NCBI GenBank assembly: GCA_013997645.1 | Contig: PNKB01000018.1 | Span: 1 to 45,810, forward strand | DNA length: 45,810 bases | Direction: 5' to 3' | From: Cyanobacteria bacterium PR.3.49 | GTDB taxonomy: Bacteria > Cyanobacteriota > Vampirovibrionia > Obscuribacterales > Obscuribacteraceae | Notes under the pieces: model-generated | What the model was told of the DNA's origin: nothing | What the model saw: the letters and a program-made list of their open reading frames with translations, nothing else | Databases searched by the model: none | Part shown: positions 25,387-34,696 of the stretch, piece by piece | Layout: every line of letters begins with the position of its first letter | Numbering within the stretch: the first letter of the stretch is position 1 | Program-made: the position numbers and the translations under genes

Positions 25387-26571
25387 TTAGCGACGGTGTT
25401 CCAGCCCGGCTACGACAAAGTTGGCAGCCAGCGCTTGACGCAAGCCGATGCCGATAATCGGCGCGGGATCAGGCAAACGATTAGGAAAAATGGGCAGAGA
25501 ATTATTGTCGAAATGACCGACCATATGCAAAACCTTGCCCTTGCCAAAAGCAAATGCAACGGCCAGGATACCCTGCCGATCTGGATCTAACGGTGTCAAA
25601 TCGCGGCTGACGGCAAGCACTTTTACCACGTCAGGTCTGAGCACTCTTACCGTCTGGCTCTCCTCATCGAGTTTCCAACTAGCATTGCTGACCGTGCCCT
25701 GAAAAAATTCGCGCTCGGGCAGCACAACGTGCGCGTCCACAACATTGCCTTTGCTCTTGCCCTTATTCCATTCGACAAAGCCGGGAAAAGTTTGCCGCAA
25801 CATATTGTCGAGAGCCCAGTCGGTGGTCAAAAGATAGCCTCCGCGCATGACGAAATCGCGGATACCCTGCAGCGCATTCCGGTCCAGCCTGCCGGCGCAA
25901 TTCACAACCAACACTTTGGTTCGCTCAAGCCCGATATTTTTCAGCTGCCCTGAACCGATCGTCATGTGTGGAATTCCGAGATTTTTCAGGGTGTGATCGG
26001 CTTTGTCCCATTGCCCTTTTATCTCGATCACTTCGATTGGATCTTGTGACTGAAGCTTTATCGAAAATTGCGGATGGGTTTTGCTCAACCAGCCACGATA
26101 AACGTCTTGCTCGACTCTGGCCGGTTTCGGCTTTTTCTGAACGGCGTCCGTCTGGACGATGCCTGCTGCTGCAAAAGCATCATCCGGAGCCGTTTCTCTC
26201 AAAACGTTTCCTTCCAAAAGCGGTTTTGAATCAGCACCGCCTGTGGTACCGGAGCGAGCGGCATTACCTTGCAGAGTCGGGGGCTTCACGTTCAAGATCA
26301 TCGTGCTGCGACCTGGTTCGACACGCGATGCCGTCTTATCCGCCGAAGCATAGGAAGGGGCGACAACAGGCATGTCCTGCGTCTTGGCGCCCTTTGCAAA
26401 CGCAGCCGAAGCCTGCCACGAAGCAATCGGATCCGTAGAAACAGGCATGATCGAAAGGCTGAAGCCCGTCAAGACGGCGGCGACAAGGTGCATTCTCAGA
26501 ATTTGCCGACTATTCAAAAAAGCCTCAATCCTGCGTGTCGGTAAAAAATAATCTGAATAAACTGACGACAT
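25387..26571 (-). CDS. Exported protein with a class I GATase/ThuA-like C-terminal domain
   Basis: 394 residues. A hydrophobic signal-like segment (MHLVAAVLTGFSLSIMPV, about 27-44) follows an unusually long N-terminus, so a later start at that Met is possible. A disordered Ser/Thr/Ala/Pro region (about 60-145) leads to a folded domain: TKVLVVNCAGRLDRNALQGI, DFVMRGGYLLTTDWALDNML, and near the end FGKGKVLHMVGHFDNNSL. This alternation of strand, helix and Gly-Gly turn is like the class I glutamine amidotransferase fold of ThuA and DUF4159 proteins. No Cys-His-Glu triad is evident, so enzymatic activity is not claimed. Confidence 0.65.
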   Translation of the reverse strand: MSSVYSDYFLPTRRIEAFLNSRQILRMHLVAAVLTGFSLSIMPVSTDPIASWQASAAFAKGAKTQDMPVVAPSYASADKTASRVEPGRSTMILNVKPPTLQGNAARSGTTGGADSKPLLEGNVLRETAPDDAFAAAGIVQTDAVQKKPKPARVEQDVYRGWLSKTHPQFSIKLQSQDPIEVIEIKGQWDKADHTLKNLGIPHMTIGSGQLKNIGLERTKVLVVNCAGRLDRNALQGIRDFVMRGGYLLTTDWALDNMLRQTFPGFVEWNKGKSKGNVVDAHVVLPEREFFQGTVSNASWKLDEESQTVRVLRPDVVKVLAVSRDLTPLDPDRQGILAVAFAFGKGKVLHMVGHFDNNSLPIFPNRLPDPAPIIGIGLRQALAANFVVAGLEHRR

Positions 26572-26634
26572 GGAAAATCTTTCGTTCCCGCGGTATTGCA
26601 GGACCGATGTTTGAAAGTAAACGGAGGCCGGAGG

Positions 26635-27042
26635 TTAATTCCAGAGGTCGATTATAGTCGTCAAGATTGGCGCAAGCTTTTTCACATTGACCGGCTTGTT
26701 CAGATAAAAATTCATCTTCAAACCGAGGGCACGGGCGATGTCTTCCTCGGCCTCCGACACAGTCAGAACGACTACGGGGATTTCTTCCAATTTTGGGTTG
26801 TCCTTAATGACTTCCAAAACCTCATGCCCGTTCTTCTTTGGCATATTCAAGTCAAGCAGAATCAAATCGGGGCTCTCGGCATCTTTGTATTTGCCGCGTT
26901 TGCTCAAATATTCGATGGCTTGCTCGCCGTCCGTGACGATTGTCAATGTATTCTCCAGGCCACTTTCTTTGAGCGCCTCTTCAGTCAAGGCGATGTCGGC
27001 GGGGCTGTCTTCAACAAGCAAAATTTCGACGGGATTTTTCAC
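26635..27042 (-). CDS. Single-domain response regulator (Rcp1-like)
   Basis: 135 residues, a complete receiver domain: acidic pocket E11-D12, phosphoacceptor D64 in LLDLNMP, Thr in VVVLTVSEAEEDI and the conserved Lys in FYLNKPVNVKKL. There is no output domain. The long loop before D64 (KRGKYKDAESPD) and the FYLNKPV motif resemble Rcp1, the partner of the phytochrome-like kinase Cph1. It starts 10 nt after the kinase gene ends, so the two form a two-component operon. Output is presumably by protein contact. Confidence 0.92.
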   Translation of the reverse strand: MKNPVEILLVEDSPADIALTEEALKESGLENTLTIVTDGEQAIEYLSKRGKYKDAESPDLILLDLNMPKKNGHEVLEVIKDNPKLEEIPVVVLTVSEAEEDIARALGLKMNFYLNKPVNVKKLAPILTTIIDLWN

Positions 27043-27052
27043 AAACTATCTC

Positions 27053-29071
27053 CTAAGTTTCATCCGGCAGAATAAAGCACAACTGCGAACCTTCACCAAG
27101 TTGGGACTCTGCCCAGATAACGCCTCCATGATGCTCAACGATCTTCTTGCAAATTGCAAGCCCGATTCCAGTACCGGGGTATTCGGTTTTTGCATTCAAG
27201 CGACTAAACATACCAAAAATCTTGTTGAGATACCGACTATCCATTCCGATCCCGTTATCTTTGACAGAAAATTGATAGTTCCCATTCTCTCTTCGCCAAG
27301 ATATATGAATTTCCGGAGATATGTCAGGCGCGCGAAATTTCAGTGCATTGGCAGTCAGATTTTGGAAGAGTTGAACCATTTGCAATTTGTCAGCCACGAC
27401 AGTCGGTAAGTCGTCGCATTTAATTTTTGCCCCAGTTTGCTCGATGCTAACACTTAAATTGTCCCGAACCTCTTGTACGACATCGTTCAAATTCGTAGGC
27501 TCGAACCGCTTTTCATGCGAGCGAATTTTCGAATGCTCAAGAACGCCGCGAATCAGCTGCTCCATGCGAATGACTGCGTCATCAATGAAAGTGAGAAAAC
27601 GCTTGCCGTCTTCTCCCAACTCGGCAGCATGTCTTCGCTTTAAAAGGTCAACAAATCCTTGCACTGATTTGAGCGGTTCTTGCAAATCATGGGCGGCAAT
27701 TTTTGCAAACTCCTGCAACTCTGCATTCGACCGCGACAGATTTTGCATTTCTTTAGCTAACAGCTGCTCGAGGCGCTTGCGCTCAACTATCGCTGTGAGC
27801 TGCTTGCCGATATTTGCCATAACCTCAAGAAATGGTGCATCCGGTTTTTCATTATCTCCTGAGAAAAACTCCACAATTGCAAAAAGACGAATTCCCTCGT
27901 AAACAGGCACAGCCAGTCCACTCTTGATACCTTGATGTTTGCTTAGCCAAACGCACAAAGCAGAATCATCGTTGCCAATGTCGTCCAACCAAACCGGAGC
28001 TCCCGACTGCCACGATTTGCCGGCAATGCCGACGCCCATAAGCAGCCGCTCGCGAAGAACCGAGTCGTCAGCTCTGATTTTGAATCCTTCCGGGAAGTAC
28101 CAAACTTTAGATACCTGGCATTCACCTTTGGATTCGGTATCGACAATATTTCCGCACCCAATCGACCAGCGAGTGTGGGTACAGACTTCCTTCAGCAGCA
28201 GCGCGACTGCATCTTCGACGGAAGGAGCCAGATTGATCGCAATGGTGACCGCCTGCAAAAGATCAACCAGCATCATTTTTTGTTCGAGAACAATCTTCTG
28301 CCTGAGCGTTTCTTCGGCAATACGTTTTTCAGTGGTGTCACGGGCAATGCGCGCATAGCCCCTCAGATTACCTTCAGCATCATACAGTGGCGTGTTGATG
28401 AAACTCACCCAGTAGCGCGTGCCATCTTTTCTCCTTCGCCAGCCCTCGTCTTCATAACGTCCTTTCAACACGGCTTCGCGCAGACCGTGCTGCGGCTCGC
28501 CTCTATCAATCGCCGACTGCGGATAGAAAATAGACAAGTTTTTGCCGAGAATTTCTTCGCTAGAATAACCTGTGATGCGTTCGGCACCAGCGCTCCACGT
28601 AACGATATTGCCGTCCGTATCGAGCATGAAAATTGCATAGTCTTTCGCGCTTTCGACCAGGAGACGAAATTTTTCTTCTCCCTGCCTGACCAATTCTTGT
28701 GTGCGCGCGCGATCGATGCCGTACCGTATCGAGCGCTTCAAAAGCTCTCCGTCGATGCGCCCCTTAATCAAATAATCCTGCGCTCCTTCGCGCAATGCTT
28801 CCGCCACCTGCGTGGCATCATCCGTCGAAGTCAAAACAATTAGCGGCGCGCTTCTTGCTTTCGCCCTCACGGCGCGCAGTGTGTCCAGTCCGTCCGAATC
28901 CGGCAAGGAAAGGTCGAGTAGAATGCAGTCAAAGCTCGTATAGTCCAGGCAAGCCAGTGATTCTCTGAGCGATGCGGCGCTGGTGATTTGAAAATTGTCG
29001 TTGCGCAATATTGCCGTCACAGCCTTCAGCTGCGCTCGACTATCTTCAATTACAAGAATCGACAGTGACAT
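27053..29071 (-). CDS. REC-PAS-GAF histidine kinase
   Basis: 672 residues. An N-terminal receiver (about 1-120, phosphoacceptor D53 in LLDLSLPD) is followed by a PAS domain with PAC (about 135-255; YAIFMLDTDGNIVTWSAGAE), a GAF domain (about 275-425), and a HisKA/HATPase core. The phosphorylated His461 is in AAHDLQEPLKSV; N, G1 and G2 boxes are NLTANALKF, DNGIGMD and GTGIGLAICKKIVEHHGG. No transmembrane helix is visible, so it is a soluble sensor. The GAF domain lacks an obvious chromophore Cys in a phytochrome context, so light sensing is not claimed. It would phosphorylate the receiver encoded next to it. Confidence 0.93.
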   Translation of the reverse strand: MSLSILVIEDSRAQLKAVTAILRNDNFQITSAASLRESLACLDYTSFDCILLDLSLPDSDGLDTLRAVRAKARSAPLIVLTSTDDATQVAEALREGAQDYLIKGRIDGELLKRSIRYGIDRARTQELVRQGEEKFRLLVESAKDYAIFMLDTDGNIVTWSAGAERITGYSSEEILGKNLSIFYPQSAIDRGEPQHGLREAVLKGRYEDEGWRRRKDGTRYWVSFINTPLYDAEGNLRGYARIARDTTEKRIAEETLRQKIVLEQKMMLVDLLQAVTIAINLAPSVEDAVALLLKEVCTHTRWSIGCGNIVDTESKGECQVSKVWYFPEGFKIRADDSVLRERLLMGVGIAGKSWQSGAPVWLDDIGNDDSALCVWLSKHQGIKSGLAVPVYEGIRLFAIVEFFSGDNEKPDAPFLEVMANIGKQLTAIVERKRLEQLLAKEMQNLSRSNAELQEFAKIAAHDLQEPLKSVQGFVDLLKRRHAAELGEDGKRFLTFIDDAVIRMEQLIRGVLEHSKIRSHEKRFEPTNLNDVVQEVRDNLSVSIEQTGAKIKCDDLPTVVADKLQMVQLFQNLTANALKFRAPDISPEIHISWRRENGNYQFSVKDNGIGMDSRYLNKIFGMFSRLNAKTEYPGTGIGLAICKKIVEHHGGVIWAESQLGEGSQLCFILPDET

Positions 29072-29087
29072 GAGTTACAATCCGTGC

Positions 29088-29501
29088 ATGATCAAGTTTT
29101 TGCTCAAAACCGTTGCCGGCGCTCTAGCCTTCATTTACGTTCTTCCTCTAATTCCGGGCATCGAATTCAAAGGTGGCTTTATCGATGCTGCCATATTGGC
29201 AATCGTTTTTGCATGCCTCTTATGGGTGGTCGAGGCTGCCGCAATGTTGCTAGCAACCGTGTGGACCGTCTCCACGCTTGGATTAGCGCTTCTGATACTT
29301 ATCCCACTCTGGATTATAGGTTTTTGGGTGTTTCCGGCATTAGCCCTTGAGCTGGTTGCTTTTGTGGCACCCGAACATTTATCCATTCACGGGTTTTTGC
29401 CCCCAATTCTGGGCGGATTAACGATGTTGGTCATAAGTATGTTGACAGGCGGGCTGAACGCTACAGCCAAATGTCTCGAAAAGGCGCGCGGGCGTGACTG
29501 A
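29088..29501 (+). CDS. YvlD/phage-holin-4-type membrane protein
   Basis: 137 residues from ATG 29088; an alternative ATG at 29070 overlaps the start codon of the divergent kinase gene. Four hydrophobic helices (TVAGALAFIYVLPLIPGI; AAILAIVFACLLWVVEAAAM; LALLILIPLWIIGFWVFPAL; PPILGGLTMLVISMLTGGL) fill nearly the whole protein, matching PF04020 (YvlD) proteins. The PF04020 family has no settled function; the 'holin' name is historical. No ribosome site precedes either start. Confidence 0.75.
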   Translation: MIKFLLKTVAGALAFIYVLPLIPGIEFKGGFIDAAILAIVFACLLWVVEAAAMLLATVWTVSTLGLALLILIPLWIIGFWVFPALALELVAFVAPEHLSIHGFLPPILGGLTMLVISMLTGGLNATAKCLEKARGRD

Positions 29502-29560
29502 GGCTACGCAGGTCCGTTTTTGGATTTAATCAAACAGGCTGATTGAGCAATTTAGCCGAG

Positions 29561-30037
29561 TTAGTCTTCTGTGAACCCGGCGCAGCAGCGAAAGTTAAGC
29601 AGAGCCTCCACCGGCACCTCTTCCGGAATATAGGCATCAAGAAGCGAGTCTATCTTGGTCTTCACTATTCTGCAGCTTATAGAAGATCGCTTACAACTGC
29701 CATGACAGAGCCTGACCGGACAGACAGTCGGATTGATAAACTCGGTTCGCCAGCGAGCGAAAAGACCTTCAGCAGGCAGGGAGCTCGTCAGAGCGGAGCC
29801 TGACTCTGCGCTTGGAGAACAGCAGGGACTCCGGCAATCAGAATTGTTTTGAGTTTCGCTTTGAGCCTGGCTTTGAGTTTCGCTTTGAGTTGTGCCGGTA
29901 GCAGCAGGGGCTTGCGGACGCGAAGGGCGCTCTATTCTGAATGAATCTTGCGCATGGGAATCATTAACCGCAACCATAAAAAACGCGGCAAGAAACGCGA
30001 CCAGACTGGAAGTTGCCCGAATTACACGGATTTGCAT
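29561..30037 (-). CDS. Small cysteine-rich secreted protein
   Basis: 158 residues. A signal peptide (VIRATSSLVAFLAAFFMVAV, cleavage near SHA-QD) is followed by a Gln/Ser/Thr-rich linker and a C-terminal part with about ten cysteines (CRSPCCSP, TVCPVRLCHGSC, ISCRIV, FRCCAGF), suggesting disulfides. No family is recognised. The ATG lies 4 nt after the stop of the upstream TPR protein gene, whose last codons contain the GAGG ribosome site, so translation is coupled. Confidence 0.6.
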   Translation of the reverse strand: MQIRVIRATSSLVAFLAAFFMVAVNDSHAQDSFRIERPSRPQAPAATGTTQSETQSQAQSETQNNSDCRSPCCSPSAESGSALTSSLPAEGLFARWRTEFINPTVCPVRLCHGSCKRSSISCRIVKTKIDSLLDAYIPEEVPVEALLNFRCCAGFTED

Positions 30038-30041
30038 CCGG

Positions 30042-31718
30042 TTAGAACCTCAATAGACTCCTCAAAGGACCGGCGCCGCCGCCGATACGGCAGACAGGGC
30101 AGTGTACCCCAGCGGATCGTAGCGCATAATTGGTGCCGACTGAGAGTGCAATACCAAAGAGCGCGCGAGTTAGCTGTGCGCCGGCACTGGGTCCGCGATT
30201 CTGCGTCGCTTGAGTAGTTGCCTGGTTGCGCTGGGTCTGCAGTTGGAATGGTTGTGGCTGACTCGTATTCGCAACAGGTGTTTGCGGTGTAGACACCGTC
30301 AACTCAGGAGAATTCGCATCGTTAACATCCATGTATCCCGCGGCTTCTTCTTGAATCTCGCGAGTGGTTTTTGCACGGGCGCGATAAAAATTGGGTGCGG
30401 GCGCCGGACCGTTGTGGGCGCTGTGACCGCTGTGATGCGAACTTCGGAAGCCATACTCTCCTGGTTGTGCCTCGAAGCGATCGGAACTTCGCATAGCCGA
30501 TTCATGGGCGGCAGCTTCTTGTCCTGAGCTTTGACGCGCATAATACTCTCTTATCTGCTCGCTCTTTGATTTCTGTGAGAAATCGTCTTCTCTTGTTGCC
30601 GAAGCCGACGGCGAAGCGACACTGGAGCTGCCGGATTGTGGCTCGGTATTGCCAACCACACCAATCTGCGCTTCCAGAGACTCCACGGCTTCGAGCAATT
30701 CGCGGTCGCGCGGGCTGAGATTAAGCGCCGCACGATAGCTCATCAGCGCGCCGGCCAGGTCGTTTTTCTTTTCAGCCAGGGCGCCTAAATTGAAATAACC
30801 GTCCGGATTGCGCGGTTCTATCAGTACGACACGCTTAAACAGATGCTCGGCTCTGGCGTTGTCGCCATTACGATGCGCTTCCATGCCTTCTCGCAAGAGG
30901 GCGGTCGCCTGGCTGCTCTTATGCGTTTTGCTGCGCGAAATTCGATTGGGAGAACTGGACGTCGCCGGCGACTCATGCGCTGCCGAACGCGGTTTTTCCG
31001 CTTTGCGTGCATCAAGAGTAGGAGTTTCGGAGGCTAAAACCGTGTCCGATTTTGCGCCGGAAAGAGGCTTTAAGCCCGAGCCTTTGGAGACATTTTTTGC
31101 AGGCATCTTCCCGGACTTTTTGCCCTTCTTTGTCGATTTTTCCTGCGCTTTCGCTACAGCGCTCGGATCGCTCTTTGCGCTGGCAATCTGTTGATTTTCT
31201 GTCGCGGGCGAAGAGTGGGAGGCGGGTTCCGATGCGGCTACGGGCGCCGGAGCTGACTGTGCAACTGTTTCTACGGCAGTCTGGGCAAAAGATTCGGCGG
31301 GACTTGGTGCCGGCGGCTCCGATGAAGTTTTCACGACAGCTTCGGAAGCTGCTGGCGTCGCGGTTTCACTGGTTTTTACATCATGATTGCTCGGCTCGCT
31401 CGCAGCCTTTAGCTGTTTAGCATCGGCATGCTCAGCCTTCTTCGCTATCTTGAGCTTCTTTCGATCGATCAAAAGCGTGGAGGTAATCCTCTCTATGCGC
31501 GCCTCATCCGTGCCGCCTTTTTTTCTGCCGAAAATGCGCTTTTCCACGCGCGCCAGGCGCACTCCCATATCCGGCTCTCTAGACGGCTCGCCGAAGAGAA
31601 TCGTCTCAGCGTGGGCAAGGGCAGGCTCGTCGCTTTCTGCGGCGAGCGCGGGCAAACTCGGGCACAATAGACAAAAAGCCAGAGCTGCGCTCACCCCGGT
31701 ACGCACGAGATGAGACAT
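30042..31718 (-). CDS. Exported TPR protein with low-complexity middle
   Basis: 558 residues from ATG 31718, which starts a signal peptide (MSHLVRTGVSAALAFCLLCP); ATG 31751 would add 11 residues. The N-terminal mature part has the motif ILFGEPSREPDMGVRLARVE then KRIFGRKKG. A long Ala/Ser/Lys/Pro region follows (about 100-260), then TPR helices (LLREGMEAHRNGDNARAEHL, PDGYFNLGALAEKKNDLAGA), and a Gln/Asn-rich C-terminal part ending in a short hydrophobic segment and CPVC. It is probably an envelope-associated scaffold. The next gene is translationally coupled. Confidence 0.75.
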   Translation of the reverse strand: MSHLVRTGVSAALAFCLLCPSLPALAAESDEPALAHAETILFGEPSREPDMGVRLARVEKRIFGRKKGGTDEARIERITSTLLIDRKKLKIAKKAEHADAKQLKAASEPSNHDVKTSETATPAASEAVVKTSSEPPAPSPAESFAQTAVETVAQSAPAPVAASEPASHSSPATENQQIASAKSDPSAVAKAQEKSTKKGKKSGKMPAKNVSKGSGLKPLSGAKSDTVLASETPTLDARKAEKPRSAAHESPATSSSPNRISRSKTHKSSQATALLREGMEAHRNGDNARAEHLFKRVVLIEPRNPDGYFNLGALAEKKNDLAGALMSYRAALNLSPRDRELLEAVESLEAQIGVVGNTEPQSGSSSVASPSASATREDDFSQKSKSEQIREYYARQSSGQEAAAHESAMRSSDRFEAQPGEYGFRSSHHSGHSAHNGPAPAPNFYRARAKTTREIQEEAAGYMDVNDANSPELTVSTPQTPVANTSQPQPFQLQTQRNQATTQATQNRGPSAGAQLTRALFGIALSVGTNYALRSAGVHCPVCRIGGGAGPLRSLLRF

Positions 31719-31960
31719 TGATAGTCTAGCCTGCAGGCTGTGGGGGTGCATGTGTTAAACCACGAGACTATATCTAGATACTAACAGTATTATGCCCAGC
31801 GACGAAATTCTGCGCTTGATGTTCCCGGGCGAACAAAACCACATACTTCAACAAGCTTCTTACCTGGCCTAACAGTCACCGGTTTCCGGTTTTACTTGGG
31901 GCGCACAGAATACAGAATACGAAACTCTTTATTGTCTCTTATCGCCCTGGAGGAAAGCAT

Positions 31961-32752
31961 ATGCTGCGCAAAATTGCTGTCTCTATTTTTGTGGCGCTTG
32001 CCACCGCAACTCCGGCGTTCTCCGCAATACCAAGCACGCTGAGCGATGCTCAAATGACCGCCGAATTTAAAGGATATGCCGGCGCGTTCATTATTAAGGA
32101 CCTCAGCGACGGCACTGTCTATCGGTACAACGACAGTCTGCTGAAAGAAAAATACTGCCCCTGCTCTACTTTTAAAATCGTCAACTCGCTGATAGCACTG
32201 GATTCCGGAGTGCTGAAGCTCAACGACTCCAAAATCAAATGGGACGGTGTAAAACGAGAAATTGCATCGCACAACCAGGATCAGGATTTGCAGAGCGCGG
32301 TGACCAACTCGGCGGTTTGGTACTTTCAGCGCGTCGCTCAGATGATCGGCAAAGACAGAATGCAGACATATCTGGATAAACTTAAATATGGCAATCAGGA
32401 CATGTCCAGCGGGTTGACGACATTCTGGCTTGGACCGAATGAATCTCTGCGCGTAACTCCGGATGATCAAATAACGTTCTTGACGGGTCTGTTCAGCGAT
32501 CAATTGCCGGTGTCAAAGCAGGCAATGAGTGATGTTCGCCAACTCATCAAATTAAAGACCGAAGGCGGCAATACGCTTTTTGGAAAAACCGGCACCAGTT
32601 CGGGCGCCGTTTTCGGATGGTTTGTCGGTGCGGTAAAGCATGACGGCAAAACCTATGTCTTTGCGACGAATGTGCGCGCCAAAGAAAATGCATATGGAAG
32701 AAATGCGCGAAAAATAACCGAGTCGGTTTTGACAAAAATGGGTCTGCTTTAA
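31961..32752 (+). CDS. Class D (OXA-type) beta-lactamase
   Basis: 263 residues with a signal peptide (MLRKIAVSIFVALATATPAF). All class D landmarks are present: nucleophile Ser69 and carboxylatable Lys72 in STFK, Ser117-Ala-Val119, Tyr143-Gly-Asn145 (YGN), FWLGP and Lys209-Thr-Gly211 in GKTGTSSG. It would hydrolyse beta-lactams in the periplasm through an acyl-Ser intermediate. GGAGGAAAG precedes the ATG. No IS element, integron site or other resistance gene is nearby, so it looks like a resident chromosomal gene. Residues CPCS around the active-site Ser are unusual. A sensor/transducer role is less likely because it is free-standing and soluble. Confidence 0.93.
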   Translation: MLRKIAVSIFVALATATPAFSAIPSTLSDAQMTAEFKGYAGAFIIKDLSDGTVYRYNDSLLKEKYCPCSTFKIVNSLIALDSGVLKLNDSKIKWDGVKREIASHNQDQDLQSAVTNSAVWYFQRVAQMIGKDRMQTYLDKLKYGNQDMSSGLTTFWLGPNESLRVTPDDQITFLTGLFSDQLPVSKQAMSDVRQLIKLKTEGGNTLFGKTGTSSGAVFGWFVGAVKHDGKTYVFATNVRAKENAYGRNARKITESVLTKMGLL

Positions 32753-32778
32753 GCAAGGCGAAGGGCACCGTCCAGGGT

Positions 32779-32821
32779 AGAAAGCAGAAAGGGATCACGT
32801 TTTGAACTCTTTCTGCTTTCT
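32779..32821. repeat. 13-bp perfect inverted repeat
   Basis: AGAAAGCAGAAAG (32779-32791) and CTTTCTGCTTTCT (32809-32821) flank a 17-nt loop, between the beta-lactamase stop and the next start. There is no clean T-run on either strand, so it is a strong RNA hairpin but not a classic terminator. Confidence 0.7.
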
Positions 32822-32841
32822 TGAGCGAATCGATCACGCCC

Positions 32842-34692
32842 ATGCCGTTTTTCAAACGCGAAAAGCCGAAACCTAAATTCAAATCTATGACGAAGACAAC
32901 AATCGTCTCGGTTGAACAGCAGGTCGGCATCGATGCGCAGCGTTGTTCGCAAATGATGACGGCAGCCGAAGCCGCGTTAAAATCAAGAAACTTCGCACAA
33001 GCCGAAGATCTTTACTCGGCTTGTTTGCCGCTGATGGAACAGATTTACGCCGGCGACAGTAAAGCGATGGCCGATTGCCTGACCGCACTCGGAGATGTTT
33101 ATTACTGGCAGGACAAATTTGGCCTGGCGCTGCCAATTTATCAGCGCCTTCTGGCGATGCGCGAGCGCATGAAAGACTCGTCGCCTGCGGCCATCGTCAC
33201 GGCATATTTGAAGAATGCAAAAGCGCAAGAGCACATGAATAATATCGAGGCCGCGCAGGATTTATACAGACGCGCAACAGAACTGGCGCAGAAAACTTTG
33301 ATGCTGGGGCATCCGCTGCTGAGCAGCGTACTGGAAGCTTATGCAAACTTTTTGCAGGAAAAAACCACCAATCACGGCTTGGCCGAAGACATGCGACGCA
33401 AGGCCAAAACAAGCAAAGAAACTTATGTCGATCCGTCGTTACTGAGCAGCGACGCCATGGAAGGCAGAGTCTCAGAGGTGGAATGGAAACAAATCCAGGT
33501 GAAAAAAGAAAAGGATCCTTCAATCTGGCTAAAGCAAGAAGAAGAAGAATCCAACAATCCGCTGGTTGTAGCGCTGCGCAGCTTGCGCAAACATCCAAGA
33601 CTGGCGGTGGCGTTTTTGACTCTGCCCATCACGCTGGGCATGCTCGTTGTAATCATCTGCGCCACATACTTTCTGTCAGGCGGTGAGGCGGTTCAGACAC
33701 CGCTGGTTCGAGCGCAAGACGTTTTTCGCACACCTGACGCCAGACAAACGCTGGAAGTTTTGCCGAACAACAAAGTGCAAATAAAGACGCCGGAAAGTAA
33801 TCTGGACCTCGAATACATAACCTTGAGCAATCCCTGGAGGCAATTACAATACTTCTTTTTTGAATCTCCTGCGCGCGATGTTCTGCTCATCAAAAAAGGA
33901 GATTCGCTTCAAGATATCCATGGAAACACTATGGAGCCCGGCGGCTCACCTCACATCTCGACGATTTCGCAGATGGAGAAATTCAGCAAAGAATTGCATA
34001 AAGTCAACAGTCTTACTGCTGAGCAATTTCGCAATGGGAAGTTAAAAGAATTTTGCGCCCAATATACTTATGAGAATCCATATACTCATCGAAAAGAATC
34101 ACCAAATGTCATTTTCGCAGAGCTTGAACACTTTGCGCGCGTGGAGCAAATTTTTGAATACTTCCGAGGAACAAGGGGATTTGAGCCGGAAGTCCTCGTG
34201 CACAAGGTTATTCTCAAAGGCGGCAAAGGGCGAATGCTCGTCTCACCTTCATTGCTCAAATGCATCGTTGTACCTGATTATCGAGGCAGAAGCAAAGCCT
34301 CATTCATTATCCTTGCCACAGATAACCGCGGATACTTTCTCAGAGTTAGAGAAACTGATGCTACTCTGGCGACAACTAGTATCGCCGGCAGTGAGCCCAA
34401 GACAAACAGATCGAATGAAGGGCTGACCAAATTCTCATCCACGGCGCGAGTTGTTTTCTCAAAAGTCTCAAGAGAAGGCATAAGCACTGCTGCAAACTTG
34501 CTTACATGGGTTCTGATTCTTCTTCCGGTTTTTCTCATCGGCTACAAAGTTTTCGAGCCGCGTTTCAACAGGGCACAGTATGTTGGAAAAGACTCGATGC
34601 TGGAGGTCTGGCTCTCCTATATTTATATCCTTGCTTTGTGTGCTTATATCTGTTTTTTCACAGGTGTAGTTTTCTATATCATGAACCTCTAG
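32842..34692 (+). CDS. TPR-containing polytopic membrane protein
   Basis: 616 residues from ATG 32842; a TTG at 32821 lies inside the hairpin arm and is less likely. A cytoplasmic N-terminal TPR domain (about 25-190; AEAALKSRNFAQAEDLYSAC, ALPIYQRLLAMRERM, AQDLYRRATELAQK) is followed by one transmembrane helix (about 250-275, LGMLVVIICATYFL), a large extracytoplasmic domain (about 280-535) and two C-terminal helices (LLTWVLILLPVFLIGYKVF; LSYIYILALCAYICFFTGVV). No family is recognised. The stop is only 4 nt from the stop of the convergent gene. Confidence 0.75.
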   Translation: MPFFKREKPKPKFKSMTKTTIVSVEQQVGIDAQRCSQMMTAAEAALKSRNFAQAEDLYSACLPLMEQIYAGDSKAMADCLTALGDVYYWQDKFGLALPIYQRLLAMRERMKDSSPAAIVTAYLKNAKAQEHMNNIEAAQDLYRRATELAQKTLMLGHPLLSSVLEAYANFLQEKTTNHGLAEDMRRKAKTSKETYVDPSLLSSDAMEGRVSEVEWKQIQVKKEKDPSIWLKQEEEESNNPLVVALRSLRKHPRLAVAFLTLPITLGMLVVIICATYFLSGGEAVQTPLVRAQDVFRTPDARQTLEVLPNNKVQIKTPESNLDLEYITLSNPWRQLQYFFFESPARDVLLIKKGDSLQDIHGNTMEPGGSPHISTISQMEKFSKELHKVNSLTAEQFRNGKLKEFCAQYTYENPYTHRKESPNVIFAELEHFARVEQIFEYFRGTRGFEPEVLVHKVILKGGKGRMLVSPSLLKCIVVPDYRGRSKASFIILATDNRGYFLRVRETDATLATTSIAGSEPKTNRSNEGLTKFSSTARVVFSKVSREGISTAANLLTWVLILLPVFLIGYKVFEPRFNRAQYVGKDSMLEVWLSYIYILALCAYICFFTGVVFYIMNL

Positions 34693-34696
34693 CCAT

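Noticed and set aside
29088..29501. Prophage holin
   Set aside because: Although the family name includes 'phage holin', no lysis or phage genes lie nearby; the YvlD-type chromosomal membrane protein is the better description.
31961..32752. BlaR/MecR-type sensor domain
   Set aside because: The protein is a free soluble enzyme with its own signal peptide and no transmembrane or metalloprotease part.
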